DNA from: a virus
Strand: one strand, 5' to 3'
Virus record (IMG/VR): IMGVR_UViG_3300032333_000158
Location: 1 to 20,255 of that record
Length of the DNA stretch: 20,255 bases
Part shown: in pieces, positions 6,961 through 14,104 of the stretch
How the letters are laid out: the number at the start of each line of letters is the position of its first letter
Position numbering within the stretch: the stretch's first letter is position 1
Position numbers and translations under genes: made by a program
The notes under the pieces: generated by a model
What the model saw: the letters and a program-made list of their open reading frames with translations, nothing else
Told to the model about the DNA's origin: nothing
The model's database searches: none

Positions 6961-7718
6961 TAAAAGAAGAACCGCATTACAGAAGAGAAGCCTTTGTTTC
7001 AGGTTTGCAAAAACTTGGTTACAAAGTTTTCTTTGATGTCGATTTGCGCGACATTAGAAAAGATGACTTGCTTGTGATCTGGAATAGATACGGACACTTT
7101 GACGAATTCGCAAAGCTCTATGAAGCAAAAGGCTGCAAAGTCATAGTTGTTGAGAACGGATATCTAGGCGTTCAATACAATGATAAAGTTTGGTACTCGA
7201 TAGCATTAAGTCACCATAATGGCTATGGAAAATATAGATTAATTGCGGATAGATTTTTTGATCAAAATCTAAAATTTTCAGAATGGAAAACAACGGGAAG
7301 AGAAGTCGTTGTTTTAGCCCAGCGTGGCATCGGTGAGAAATCAATCGCAAGCCCTGACAACTGGGAATACTACGCTAAAGATTTGATCGAACATAAGACT
7401 GGCTTACCTGTTCGCATTCGACAGCACCCAGGGCTTACTTACGCGATCGATCTCGCTGAGGATTTGAAGAACGCAAAGTTTGCGGTTACGTGGGGGTCAG
7501 GTGCAGGAATAAAAGCCATCACGCTCGGCGTTCCCGTAGTGCACGGTTTGCAAAACTGGATAGCGAAAGATTCATCCCTGCATATCTCAGAATTTGATAT
7601 GAAAAAATTATTCAGAGGCGATAGAACAAAAACATTCTGCAATGTTTTTTCAGCTATGTGGAATCTGCAAGAAATATACGATGCGCGGCCATTCGTGGAG
7701 CTGTTGAATGAAAACTGA
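6942..7718 (+). CDS. KpsS/KpsC-like capsule-type glycosyltransferase, first copy
   Basis: Protein of 258 residues starting at GTG 6942, with AGGGGGA at 6931-6937; it overlaps the previous gene by 19 nt. The N-terminus (EAFVSGLQKLGYKVFFD, LLVIWNRYGHFDEFA, KVIVVENGYLG) and the C-terminal half (VLAQRGIGEKSIASP, RIRQHPGL near 158-165, FAVTWGSGAGIKAITLGVPV at about 180-199) have the GT-B-like layout of the KpsS/KpsC capsule polysaccharide transferases and related CDP-glycerol/Kdo-type enzymes. These add sugars at the cytoplasmic side during surface-polysaccharide synthesis. The specific sugar is unknown. It is paralogous in layout to the gene at 9089 and opens the first of two transferase-methyltransferase-glycosyltransferase trios. 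Confidence 0.72.
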   Translation: MRAFCLIKEEPHYRREAFVSGLQKLGYKVFFDVDLRDIRKDDLLVIWNRYGHFDEFAKLYEAKGCKVIVVENGYLGVQYNDKVWYSIALSHHNGYGKYRLIADRFFDQNLKFSEWKTTGREVVVLAQRGIGEKSIASPDNWEYYAKDLIEHKTGLPVRIRQHPGLTYAIDLAEDLKNAKFAVTWGSGAGIKAITLGVPVVHGLQNWIAKDSSLHISEFDMKKLFRGDRTKTFCNVFSAMWNLQEIYDARPFVELLNEN

Positions 7719-8253
7719 TTGTGATGATTTTTATAATAGTTTCGTGAAGCCAAAGCCAGGTCAAGCCTTGGTTGTTGGCTCTAAAATTTATCCAGGACGC
7801 ACAGACCAGCGCAAGAAGTTCGAGCAGTGTATCGGCTTAGACATGCTGGAAGGTGACGGGGTTGATCTGGTTTGGGATTTAGAAAACCCGCTACCGAAGC
7901 AATACTATAATTTCTCGCATGTTGAATGCTGTTCTGTTTTAGAGCATGCGCGCCGTCCATGGTTAGTTGCGAAGAACATAGAGAATTCTTTACGCAACGG
8001 CGGAACGTTGTTTGTTTCTGTGCCGTTCGTTTGGCGAATTCATGCTTACCCAAATGATTATTTCAGATTCACACCTGAAGGACTGAAAAGTCTTTTTGAT
8101 AAAATAACATTTTCAGAAATACGGATGATCGTCAAAGGTAAGATGTTTAATTACCTTGATGCGCCATCATTCACAATAGACGATGACGGCAAAGAAGCTG
8201 TTACTTTTGAACGATGCTTAGTGATGGGGTTCGGTAAAAAATGCGGATCCTAA
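7708..8253 (+). CDS. Class I SAM-dependent methyltransferase, first copy
   Basis: Protein of 181 residues; the ATG at 7708 follows GGAG and overlaps the previous stop. Rossmann-type methyltransferase elements are in order: a degenerate motif I strand (ALVVGSKIYPG, residues 20-30), motif II IGLDMLEGDGVDLVWDLENP (42-61, D45), SVLEHARRPW (76-85), LRNGGTLFVSVPFVWRIHA (95-113) and NDYFRFTPEGLKSLF (116-130). This is the Methyltransf_11 pattern seen in sugar or small-molecule O-methyltransferases of polysaccharide clusters. Motif I lacks the usual G.G.G, which is notable but occurs in this subgroup. Flanked by two transferases, it most likely methylates a sugar; a DNA or protein target is less likely because no such recognition domain is present. 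Confidence 0.8.
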   Translation: MKTDCDDFYNSFVKPKPGQALVVGSKIYPGRTDQRKKFEQCIGLDMLEGDGVDLVWDLENPLPKQYYNFSHVECCSVLEHARRPWLVAKNIENSLRNGGTLFVSVPFVWRIHAYPNDYFRFTPEGLKSLFDKITFSEIRMIVKGKMFNYLDAPSFTIDDDGKEAVTFERCLVMGFGKKCGS

Positions 8254-9092
8254 TTACCGGCAAACCCAACCAAGGCTCGTGGAAAATAAGAGCCGAACAG
8301 CTAGGCGGAGCAATATCGGCGAAGGTTATACCCGATGCGAGAATTGAAGACATCAGAAAATGCGATGTCGTCATCGTAGTTAAAAACTTCACAGTAGGTT
8401 TGCTAGATAGAATACGCTCGCTTAAAAAGCCAATCGTTTGGGATTGCGTGGACTTCTGGCCGCAGCCGCTTGGCAATACTTGGGATCGTGAGAAGTGCTT
8501 GCAGTTTTTACGCAAGAAACTATCAGGCGTTGGCCCGCAGATGGCTATAGCTGCAACAAAGCAGATGGCCGACGACATGAAAGAATGCAGGCTACCAATT
8601 AAGATTGGTTATCTAAAACACCACGCAAGACCAGACCAAAGAAAGAACGAGATACGCGACCAAATCAAAGTGATAGGTTATGAGGGCTCGCCTCGTTATT
8701 TAGATTTTTGGCGCGAGCACATCGATGACATATGCGAGCAGGCTAAATACAGATTCGTGATTAACCCAGATCATTTGGCTGATGTCGATGTGTGCCTTGC
8801 ATTGCGCGGCGGTGAGTGGGACGGATACGCAACGAGGAATTGGAAATCTAACGTTAAGCTCGCCAACATGCATGACACTGGAACGCCAGGAATACTTGGG
8901 CCTGAGGCTGGCTACTTAGAAAACCGCACGGGCGCAGAGTACCTAGTATCTGACCCAAGGCATTTAAAGTATGCGATGAAGTGGCTAGAACCAAGGGAAG
9001 TCAGACAAGAAATTAGCGAAAGGTTTTTATCTGTTGATACAAGCTTGGAATCTGTAGCAAAAGAATATTTAAAAATACTGAGCAGCTTATGA
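8241..9092 (+). CDS. GT-B-like glycosyltransferase
   Basis: Protein of 283 residues from ATG 8241, overlapping the methyltransferase by 13 nt. It starts MRILITGKPNQGSWKIRAEQ, a first strand and loop as in GT-B enzymes, followed by CDVVIVVKNF, KKPIVWDCVDFWPQPLG (62-78) and IAATKQMADDM (103-113). The second half has IKVIGYEGSPRYLDFW (142-157), VDVCLALRGG, then NVKLANMHDTGTPGILGPEA (204-223), equivalent to the donor-binding K..N....G.P.I.......E region of GT4-like enzymes. It probably transfers a sugar from an activated donor; donor and acceptor are unknown. The stop overlaps the next start (ATGA), so it is cotranslated with its neighbours. Confidence 0.65.
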   Translation: MRILITGKPNQGSWKIRAEQLGGAISAKVIPDARIEDIRKCDVVIVVKNFTVGLLDRIRSLKKPIVWDCVDFWPQPLGNTWDREKCLQFLRKKLSGVGPQMAIAATKQMADDMKECRLPIKIGYLKHHARPDQRKNEIRDQIKVIGYEGSPRYLDFWREHIDDICEQAKYRFVINPDHLADVDVCLALRGGEWDGYATRNWKSNVKLANMHDTGTPGILGPEAGYLENRTGAEYLVSDPRHLKYAMKWLEPREVRQEISERFLSVDTSLESVAKEYLKILSSL

Positions 9093-9943
9093 TTGAAGTC
9101 GAGATGTTAATCAACGAGAACACTAGAAAGCGCGGCGATATCATGCTTCGCTCGCTTGCATGTTCTGCGCAAGAGAACGGCATAACGTGCAAGATAACTA
9201 AAAAGTATTCGAGCAAGTTAAAAAATATAATGCTCTGGGGTGTCGGTGATCACGATAGAAATTTAATTTTCTTAGATCACATAAAAAACGGCGGGGATGC
9301 GTTTTGCTGGGATATGGGCTACTGGCATTCTCGCTCGGGCTCAGATGTTAGCAACGCTTATAATAGATTCTCAAAAAATCATTTCCATCCGCAAGCTTTA
9401 TTGCTCGATTTAGAACTAAAGGAAGGCTACAAAGACAGATTCGACTTGCATGATTCGCTAGTTTTTAGAGATGTCTATGATGAGAATGGCCCGATAATTT
9501 TGGTTGGGAATGGGCCTAAAACGTGCGCGCACTTGGGAATAAACAGGGGTTCTTGGGAGGCCAAAGCCTTGGCGAGAATCGTAGAAAAGTTTGGCAAAAA
9601 AAAGAAAATAATATTTAGGCCGAAACCTAACAACGACTACGAAAGTTTAGACGGAGTGACCGTTGATCAGCTTAGCTCTATTGATGATCTGATGTGCGGC
9701 GCATCGCTTGTTGTATGCCGCCACTCTAACGTTGCGGTGGATGCAATCAGAAACGGTATAGCGGTTAGCTGTGAAGATGGCGCGGCCAATGCTGTATATA
9801 ATGACGACTTATCAAACAAGCCGATAAGTCTTGATATTGCAAAAGATTTTCTAGCCAAGCTTGCGTGGTTTAATTACTCTCAGGTACAGGGTGCAACAGG
9901 GGTTTTTTGGAAGTTCGCTATAGAGCATGGGGTGATTTCATGA
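9089..9943 (+). CDS. KpsS-like capsule-type glycosyltransferase, second copy
   Basis: Protein of 284 residues from ATG 9089, overlapping the previous stop. Elements are NIMLWGVGDHDRN (46-58), AFCWDMGYWHSRSG (71-84), IILVGNGPKT (136-145), KKIIFRPKP (172-180) and CRHSNVAVDAIRNGIAVSCE (210-229). The R.KP followed by C.HSN...DAI..GI.V matches the donor-binding half of KpsS/capsule-type GT-B enzymes and parallels QHPGL and TWGSGAG...ITLGVPV in the protein at 6942, though the two have diverged strongly. It contains eight A at 9596-9603 (coding KKKK) with its reading frame intact, a useful control for the A-run frameshifts at 5603 and 6360. It opens the second trio. Confidence 0.65.
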   Translation: MIEVEMLINENTRKRGDIMLRSLACSAQENGITCKITKKYSSKLKNIMLWGVGDHDRNLIFLDHIKNGGDAFCWDMGYWHSRSGSDVSNAYNRFSKNHFHPQALLLDLELKEGYKDRFDLHDSLVFRDVYDENGPIILVGNGPKTCAHLGINRGSWEAKALARIVEKFGKKKKIIFRPKPNNDYESLDGVTVDQLSSIDDLMCGASLVVCRHSNVAVDAIRNGIAVSCEDGAANAVYNDDLSNKPISLDIAKDFLAKLAWFNYSQVQGATGVFWKFAIEHGVIS

Positions 9944-10431
9944 GACTAAATTTAGGATGCGGGCGCAAGGTTTTAGATGGCTGGTTCAACATAGATATTT
10001 CAAGATCGGATTTGGCGACTAGAGACCCAGAATTATTTTGCGATTTAAAGAAATTAAAACTTGCTGATAACGTCGCAGACGAAGCAATGGCGATACATGT
10101 CATCGAACACTTTTACGAATGGGAAGTTATTCCGCTGCTAAAAGAGTGGCTAAGAGTTTTAAAGCCTGGCGCAATGCTAGCGATTGAGTGCCCCGACGTC
10201 ATGAAGTCAGCTAAAAATTTAGTTGACGGTACGGCGTTTCAAGAAAGCATGTGGGGCTTGTACGGCGACCCGCGTCACTGCGATGAATACATGGTGCATC
10301 GTTGGGGCTGGACACCTGAGACGCTCACAGAGTATTTGAAAGACGCAGGATTTAGAAAAATAAAATCTTGTGATCCGCAATGGCATGGCAAGCGAGTGCA
10401 CAGGGATATGAGGCTGGAGGCTTACAAATGA
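9940..10431 (+). CDS. Class I SAM-dependent methyltransferase, second copy
   Basis: Protein of 163 residues. I choose ATG 9940, which overlaps the previous stop (ATGA) and is preceded by GGGGTGA; an upstream in-frame ATG at 9907 would only add 11 residues unlike the family. Motif I RLNLGCGRK (2-10), WFNIDIS (15-21), AIHVIEHF (51-58), EWLRVLKPGAMLAIECPD (69-86), and a C-terminal WTPETLTEYLKDAGFRKIK segment give a complete small Methyltransf_11-type enzyme. Methylation of a glycan or its precursor is inferred from the neighbours. It is not obviously closer to the methyltransferase at 7708 than two random members of the superfamily would be, so it may be an independent acquisition. Confidence 0.85.
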   Translation: MRLNLGCGRKVLDGWFNIDISRSDLATRDPELFCDLKKLKLADNVADEAMAIHVIEHFYEWEVIPLLKEWLRVLKPGAMLAIECPDVMKSAKNLVDGTAFQESMWGLYGDPRHCDEYMVHRWGWTPETLTEYLKDAGFRKIKSCDPQWHGKRVHRDMRLEAYK

Positions 10432-11129
10432 AAATCTATATCGGCTACGATGAAAGAGAAAAAGAGGCGTATTCAGTAGCTAGAAAATCACTCGAAAAAT
10501 ACTCAAGCGCTCGGCATGAAGTTGTAGCGCTTGATGAGCAAAACTTAAGAAAGAGCGGATTACTATCTAGGAATGTAGATAAGCGTGATAAAAAATACGA
10601 TTTAATTAGCAACGCTTATTGCTCGACCGACTTTGCAAACTCGAGGTTTCTGACTCCCATACTTGCACAAAGCGGTTGGGCTTTATTTGTAGACTGTGAT
10701 GTTCTATTCCTCGATGACGTTAGCAAAATAATACCTGACGCTTTGGCTAATAATCCGGGCCACGCTAAAGCTGTCTACGTCGTGAAGCATGACCACGTGC
10801 CGGATAAGCTGCAAAAGATGGATAACCAAATGCAAGTGAAATACTCGCGCAAGAATTGGTCTAGCGTGATGCTATTTAACTGCGATCATAAAGCTAATAA
10901 ACGACTATCATTGAGAGACGTCAACGAAAGAAGCGGCCTTGAGTTGCACCAATTCTATTGGCTCTCAGATGATGAAATCGGCGGCTTGCCGCATGGCTGG
11001 AATTGGCTTGTCGATGTACATAAAAAACCTGAAAATTTGAAGCTGGCACACTATACTTTAGGCGGCCCCTGGTTTGAGGGCTACGAATCAGAGCATAACA
11101 AGTTGTGGTTGGATCACAAAAATGAATGA
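10428..11129 (+). CDS. GT-A glycosyltransferase, GT8-like
   Basis: Protein of 233 residues from ATG 10428, with GGAGG at 10416-10420; it overlaps the previous stop. The start MKIYIGYDEREKEAYSVARK is the nucleotide-binding strand seen in GT8-like enzymes. STDFANSRFLTPILAQSGWA (66-85) precedes LFVDCDVLFLDD (86-97), whose D.D (89-91) should bind the divalent metal and sugar nucleotide. YSRKNWSSVMLFNCDH (139-154) and LAHYTLGGPWFEGY (206-219) complete the fold, the latter in the place of the HxxGxxKPW element of GT8. This protein type is common in phage and host polysaccharide loci. It is the last cassette gene, and its 3' end overlaps the connector gene by 8 nt. Confidence 0.85.
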   Translation: MKIYIGYDEREKEAYSVARKSLEKYSSARHEVVALDEQNLRKSGLLSRNVDKRDKKYDLISNAYCSTDFANSRFLTPILAQSGWALFVDCDVLFLDDVSKIIPDALANNPGHAKAVYVVKHDHVPDKLQKMDNQMQVKYSRKNWSSVMLFNCDHKANKRLSLRDVNERSGLELHQFYWLSDDEIGGLPHGWNWLVDVHKKPENLKLAHYTLGGPWFEGYESEHNKLWLDHKNE

Positions 11130-11715
11130 CTACATTTTAGATGTAATAACGCCACCGCCCGTTGAGCCTGTAACTTTAACTGAAGTTAAGTTGCACTTGC
11201 GCGTTACATCAGTTGATCTTGATGCAACAATATCTGGTTATATAAAGTCGGCTAGAGAGTATGTTGAATCGTTTTTAGATCGAAGCATAATAAGCCAAAC
11301 TTTAAAAATAACTTTACCTTATTTTTGCGATGATTTGGTTTTGCCTCGCGGCATGGTCCGAAGCATAGCTAATGTTGTTTATTACAACAGCAGCAACGTA
11401 TTGACTGGTTTAACGATAGCTGATTATGCAAATTTAATTTCTAGCAACGTTAGCGCCAATAGATTGCAACGCAAGCCATACGTAAGTTGGCCATTGCCAA
11501 TTGCGCGTCGTGACGCCGTGCAGATAACTTACGTTGCAGGTTACGCACCAACAGCAACCAGCGACCCAGACTATGTTGCCAACGTACCGGAAGAAATAAA
11601 AACAGCAATAAAGTTTTTGGTGCAATCAGATTACGACGATCTGATGGCGGATGATAAAGCCGCTGTGATGCGTCACGTGCACGCCAAGTTGTCAATGCTT
11701 AAGCTGAATTGGTGA
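11122..11715 (+). CDS. Head-tail connector protein, HK97 gp6-like
   Basis: Adaptor that docks under the portal ring and extends the DNA channel toward the tail. The protein is 197 residues from ATG 11122; longer in-frame starts lie inside the previous gene and add an unrelated peptide. The N-terminus PPPVEPVTLTEVKLHLRVTS followed by ATISGYIKSAREYVESFLDR and SIISQTLKITLPYF is diagnostic of the gp6-like/YqbG family. VQITYVAGYAP and VPEEIKTAIKFLVQSDYDDL near the C-terminus also fit. It marks the return to the standard structural gene order after the 5.7 kb cassette, and overlaps the preceding glycosyltransferase gene by 8 nt. Confidence 0.9.
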   Translation: MNDYILDVITPPPVEPVTLTEVKLHLRVTSVDLDATISGYIKSAREYVESFLDRSIISQTLKITLPYFCDDLVLPRGMVRSIANVVYYNSSNVLTGLTIADYANLISSNVSANRLQRKPYVSWPLPIARRDAVQITYVAGYAPTATSDPDYVANVPEEIKTAIKFLVQSDYDDLMADDKAAVMRHVHAKLSMLKLNW

Positions 11716-11719
11716 TCCA

Positions 11720-12055
11720 ATGCTAGCGCAAAGATTGCGGCATAAAATATCAATACAATTTAAAAGCACAAGCCTTGATGCGTATGGCGAAAATAGCGGC
11801 GGGACGTGGGCTACAACGGCTAGCGTATTCGCGGCTATAGAGCCATTGACTGCAAAAGAGATAACCTCGGCTGGGTCAACATTAAGTATAAATACGGTTA
11901 AAATAATAATAAGATATTTACCTAATTTAACAACCGAATATCGTATAATTGCGCTTAACAAAATATATGATATTAAATCTGTTTCTAATTTTGCAGAAAA
12001 AAATAGATACATGACTTTGATGTGTGAGCAAGGCGCGAATCAAGGGGGGAATTAA
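11720..12055 (+). CDS. Head-tail joining (head closure) protein, SPP1 gp16-like
   Basis: Protein of 111 residues, 4 nt after the connector gene. It begins MLAQRLRHKISIQFKSTSLD followed by AYGENSGGTWATTASVFAAI and EPLTAKE, the pattern of the Phage_H_T_join family (basic start, I.I......D..G......W). The later segments VKIIIRYLPN, EYRIIALNKIYDIKSVSN and YMTLMCEQG form the expected small beta-barrel. The protein closes the head after packaging and provides the docking site for the tail. Length and position are normal. No strong Shine-Dalgarno, so translational coupling with the connector gene is likely. Confidence 0.85.
   Translation: MLAQRLRHKISIQFKSTSLDAYGENSGGTWATTASVFAAIEPLTAKEITSAGSTLSINTVKIIIRYLPNLTTEYRIIALNKIYDIKSVSNFAEKNRYMTLMCEQGANQGGN
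12043..12050 (+). promoter_or_regulatory. Shine-Dalgarno site selecting a GTG start
   Basis: AGGGGGGA ends 6 nt before GTG 12057 and selects it over the in-frame GTG at 12024, which lies further inside the joining-protein gene. An ATG at 12055 is out of frame and closes after about a dozen codons. Confidence 0.65.
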
Positions 12056-12056
12056 T

Positions 12057-12551
12057 GTGGCTGAAATTGAAGTTAAGGGCTTGTCTGATTTAGCAAAAGC
12101 ACTTAAAGAACTGCCCGCGGAAATTGCCTCGAGAAACGGTGGACCTCTGGCTAGAGCGCTCGCTAAGTCAGCGAGAGTTTTTCGCAATAGAGCGCAACAA
12201 TTGGCGCCTTCAGCGCCAGGTCCTTATATGGTTGGCGGCGTTCTTTTAGAGCCTGGCAGACTGAAGGAATCAATAAGAGCTGTAAGAGCAAGAAAACCTG
12301 ATGCTACGGAACAATATGTAGTTAAACCTTTTTCAAAACAAATAAGAAAAAAATATGGATCAGGTGTTAGGTACTGGCATTTAGTAGAGTTTGGATTCAC
12401 CCATGAGAGCGGCAAAACGATTGGGCCTAGGTCTTTTTTATCTGCTGCTTATGAGTCGGAAAAAACAAATGCGCTTGATGTATTTAAGAAGTCATTAGGC
12501 GAGGGTATCGAGCGAGCGCGTAAAAAAATATATAAGAAAAAAAATGGCTGA
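12057..12551 (+). CDS. HK97 gp10-like tail protein (neck/tail completion)
   Basis: Protein of 164 residues from GTG 12057. It begins with an acidic-basic VAEIEVKGLSDLAKALKELP (GTG read as Met), followed by ALAKSARVFRNRAQQLAPSA, GRLKESIRAVRARK, YWHLVEFGFTHESGKTIGPR and SFLSAAYESEK. The pattern of a helical N-terminus, R..A..LAP......G.L..SI and then W.H..EFG......P..FL.PA is that of the HK97 gp10/tail terminator-adjacent family. It acts at the head-tail interface or in tail completion. It ends in a lysine-rich run (KKIYKKKNG) encoded by an A8 tract that also holds the next gene's ATG. Confidence 0.88.
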   Translation: MAEIEVKGLSDLAKALKELPAEIASRNGGPLARALAKSARVFRNRAQQLAPSAPGPYMVGGVLLEPGRLKESIRAVRARKPDATEQYVVKPFSKQIRKKYGSGVRYWHLVEFGFTHESGKTIGPRSFLSAAYESEKTNALDVFKKSLGEGIERARKKIYKKKNG

Positions 12552-12912
12552 CGAATCTTCAATTAGAACTTTGCTATTAGCTGATGCAACTGTAAATTCC
12601 CTCATCTCTAATAGATTATACGATCAGAGAAAGCCGGAGAATTTGGCCGGGCCTGCTTCTGAGTCTTACGTTATAATGACAGTGATATCGACAACACCTG
12701 AAAACATGCTTGATGCCGCACCCGGAGTTGATCAATACAGAATACAGTTTGATATATACGCGCTTAATAAATCAGCCTGCAAAACTATTTTGACTGCTTT
12801 TAGAAATGTATTAGCGGGCGTAGGTTATGAAGCATTAAGCCAAGATTTCTTGGATGAAAATACAGACTTAAAAAGGATTCTTTTACACTTTGATTTTTTT
12901 ATAGCTAGATAA
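12544..12912 (+). CDS. DUF3168-like tail completion protein
   Basis: Protein of 122 residues that overlaps the previous gene by 8 nt. It shows ESSIRTLLLADATVNSLISN, RLYDQRKPEN, ESYVIMTVISTTPENMLDAA, YRIQFDIYALNKSACKTILT and a C-terminal RILLHFDFFI strand, the layout of the DUF3168 family (phage tail terminator/completion, lambda gpU-like fold). Its place between the gp10-like gene and the tail tube is standard. It would cap the tail and set the joining interface to the head. Confidence 0.82.
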   Translation: MADESSIRTLLLADATVNSLISNRLYDQRKPENLAGPASESYVIMTVISTTPENMLDAAPGVDQYRIQFDIYALNKSACKTILTAFRNVLAGVGYEALSQDFLDENTDLKRILLHFDFFIAR

Positions 12913-12927
12913 TAAGGAATAAAAAAA

Positions 12928-13359
12928 ATGGCTACGTATAGACTTTCACAACTAGCAAAAATTGCCGTCTCGTCTTCTGACTCGCCTTCAGTTTTTACCA
13001 ACATTAAAAACGTAACAACCATCAATGAGTCAGGCGCGCAGCGCTCGGAAATTGATGTAACGAATTTAGATAGTACAGCAATGGAATTTGCACCCGGTCT
13101 TGTTGACTTCGGTTCGATGACTTTTGAAGTCAACTGGGATCCGCTAGAAGCAACTCACGTCACGCTAGATAGTATATTTTTAAGCGGTGCAGTAAGAGAT
13201 TGGCGCATCACCGAATCACCTCGCGTCACTCCGCCAACTGGCGAAACCACATACTTTAAAGGATATGTGTCTGCTTTAACTAAAACACGAGCAGTCAATC
13301 AAGTTGTAAAAGCTTCTGTAACGATCCGCGTAACTGGTGCAACAAATATTACTTATTAA
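12928..13359 (+). CDS. Major tail tube protein
   Basis: Protein of 143 residues, starting at an ATG preceded by AAGGAA and a run of A. It begins MATYRLSQLAKIAVSSSDSP, followed by FTNIKNVTTINESGAQRSEI, DVTNLDSTAMEFAPGLVDFG, SMTFEVNWDP, TYFKGYVSALTKTRAVN and VVKASVTIRVTGATNI. N.....N..G...EIDVTNLDS......PGL.D.G.M.F is the typical pattern of siphovirus tail tube subunits, which stack as hexamers around the tape measure protein. The length is normal for a tube subunit without an Ig-like add-on. A short 17-nt gap separates it from the chaperone gene. Confidence 0.9.
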   Translation: MATYRLSQLAKIAVSSSDSPSVFTNIKNVTTINESGAQRSEIDVTNLDSTAMEFAPGLVDFGSMTFEVNWDPLEATHVTLDSIFLSGAVRDWRITESPRVTPPTGETTYFKGYVSALTKTRAVNQVVKASVTIRVTGATNITY

Positions 13360-13376
13360 TAGATAACGGGGGAATT

Positions 13377-13736
13377 ATGAGCAATGTAATTAGTAGAGTT
13401 AGTCTTTTAAACTTTTGCAAAAAGCCGCCAGAGCTTCGAGCTATTAACGCGCTCGGCGGCGCAGAGGTTTACATCAAGCACATGTCAACGAGTGAGAAAT
13501 ACGATTGGGAATTATCAGTGCTAGACGAAGAAGGGAAAGTTAGCAAAGATTTATTGCCTAATTCTTCTTTCACGCTGATTTCAAAGTGTGTGCTAGATGA
13601 GAACCATGTTCCTTTTTTTGCAACTACAAAAGAGGTGGCAGACATCGACGCAGATTTAGCAATGGAACTGCGCGAAGTATGCCAAGAAGTAAATGCAGTA
13701 AAACCTAAGGCTACTAGCGAAGCGGGAAAGTCTTAA
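13377..13736 (+). CDS. Tail assembly chaperone, gpG-like
   Basis: Protein of 119 residues with a strong GGGGGAA before its ATG. NCKK-type start (SLLNFCKKPPELRAINALGG), EVYIKHMSTSEKYDWELSVL, VLDENHVPFF and DADLAMELREVCQEVNA fit the short tail assembly chaperone that keeps the tape measure protein soluble while the tube polymerises on it. Near its end it crosses GCG GGA AAG TCT TAA; G_GGA_AAG is the same heptamer used by lambda G/GT. A minority of ribosomes should shift to the -1 frame and make the longer GT form of about 241 residues. Confidence 0.85.
   Translation: MSNVISRVSLLNFCKKPPELRAINALGGAEVYIKHMSTSEKYDWELSVLDEEGKVSKDLLPNSSFTLISKCVLDENHVPFFATTKEVADIDADLAMELREVCQEVNAVKPKATSEAGKS
13724..13730 (+). 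promoter_or_regulatory. Programmed -1 frameshift site GGGAAAG (G/GT type)
   Basis: GGGAAAG read as G_GGA_AAG in the gpG frame matches the X_XXY_YYZ rule and is identical to the lambda G/GT slippery sequence. A -1 shift reads on as GTC TTA ATC GAT into the frame that runs to 14101. The -1 frame has a stop at 13715-13717 just before, and no ATG, GTG or TTG between there and 13781, so frameshifting is the natural route. Confidence 0.9.
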
Positions 13737-14101
13737 TCGATAACCCTAAACTGCACTTCTTATTTAAGTTAGCGCTTGGCTTGGGAATGAGTGTAGAAAG
13801 AGTTGTCAAAGAAATTTCGGCGGACGAGATCTTATACTGGGAAGCTATGTACATGATTGACCCATGGGACATAGAGCGGATCGAGCGTAGCATTGCCACG
13901 CTCACCGCAATAACTTATAACTTGCAGCTTACAAAAGAAACAAAAGACAAGGCGGTTAAAGTAAGTGATTACATGCCGTGGCTAAAAATCAGGGAAGCAT
14001 CAAAAGATAAGCAAGAAGATTTGTCACCGACATTTACGTCAAGACTGCATCAGATGAGAAAAGTTTTTAAAGCGCGACAAGAGCAAGACAAGGAATTGTA
14101 A
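13730..14101 (+). CDS. Frameshift extension of the tail chaperone, gpT-like
   Basis: The T part of a GT fusion, listed from the shift point; it has no start of its own with a Shine-Dalgarno (the first TTG is at 13781). Translation after the shift begins VLIDNPKLHFLFKLALGLGM, followed by SVERVVKEISADEILYWEAM and YMIDPWDIERIERSIATLTA, the S.....ISA.E...W.A.....PW....ID pattern common to T-type domains. The T domain binds the tape measure protein and recruits tube subunits. The full fusion starts at 13377. Three bases separate this stop from the tape measure ATG. Confidence 0.85.
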   Translation, partial: VLIDNPKLHFLFKLALGLGMSVERVVKEISADEILYWEAMYMIDPWDIERIERSIATLTAITYNLQLTKETKDKAVKVSDYMPWLKIREASKDKQEDLSPTFTSRLHQMRKVFKARQEQDKEL

Positions 14102-14104
14102 GAC

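Noticed and set aside
9596-9603. A8 tract inside the second KpsS-like gene as a break point
   Set aside because: The reading frame continues through it with conserved motifs on both sides; it serves as a control that A runs in this sequence are not generally mis-called.
12202-12218. Inverted repeat TGGCGC-CTTCA-GCGCCA
   Set aside because: It lies inside the gp10-like coding sequence with no T run after it; a short palindrome like this is expected by chance and has no visible role.
12537-12544. A8 tract at the gp10/DUF3168 junction as another frameshift site
   Set aside because: The downstream gene has its own ATG directly after the tract and a complete N-terminus, so ordinary overlapping initiation explains it.
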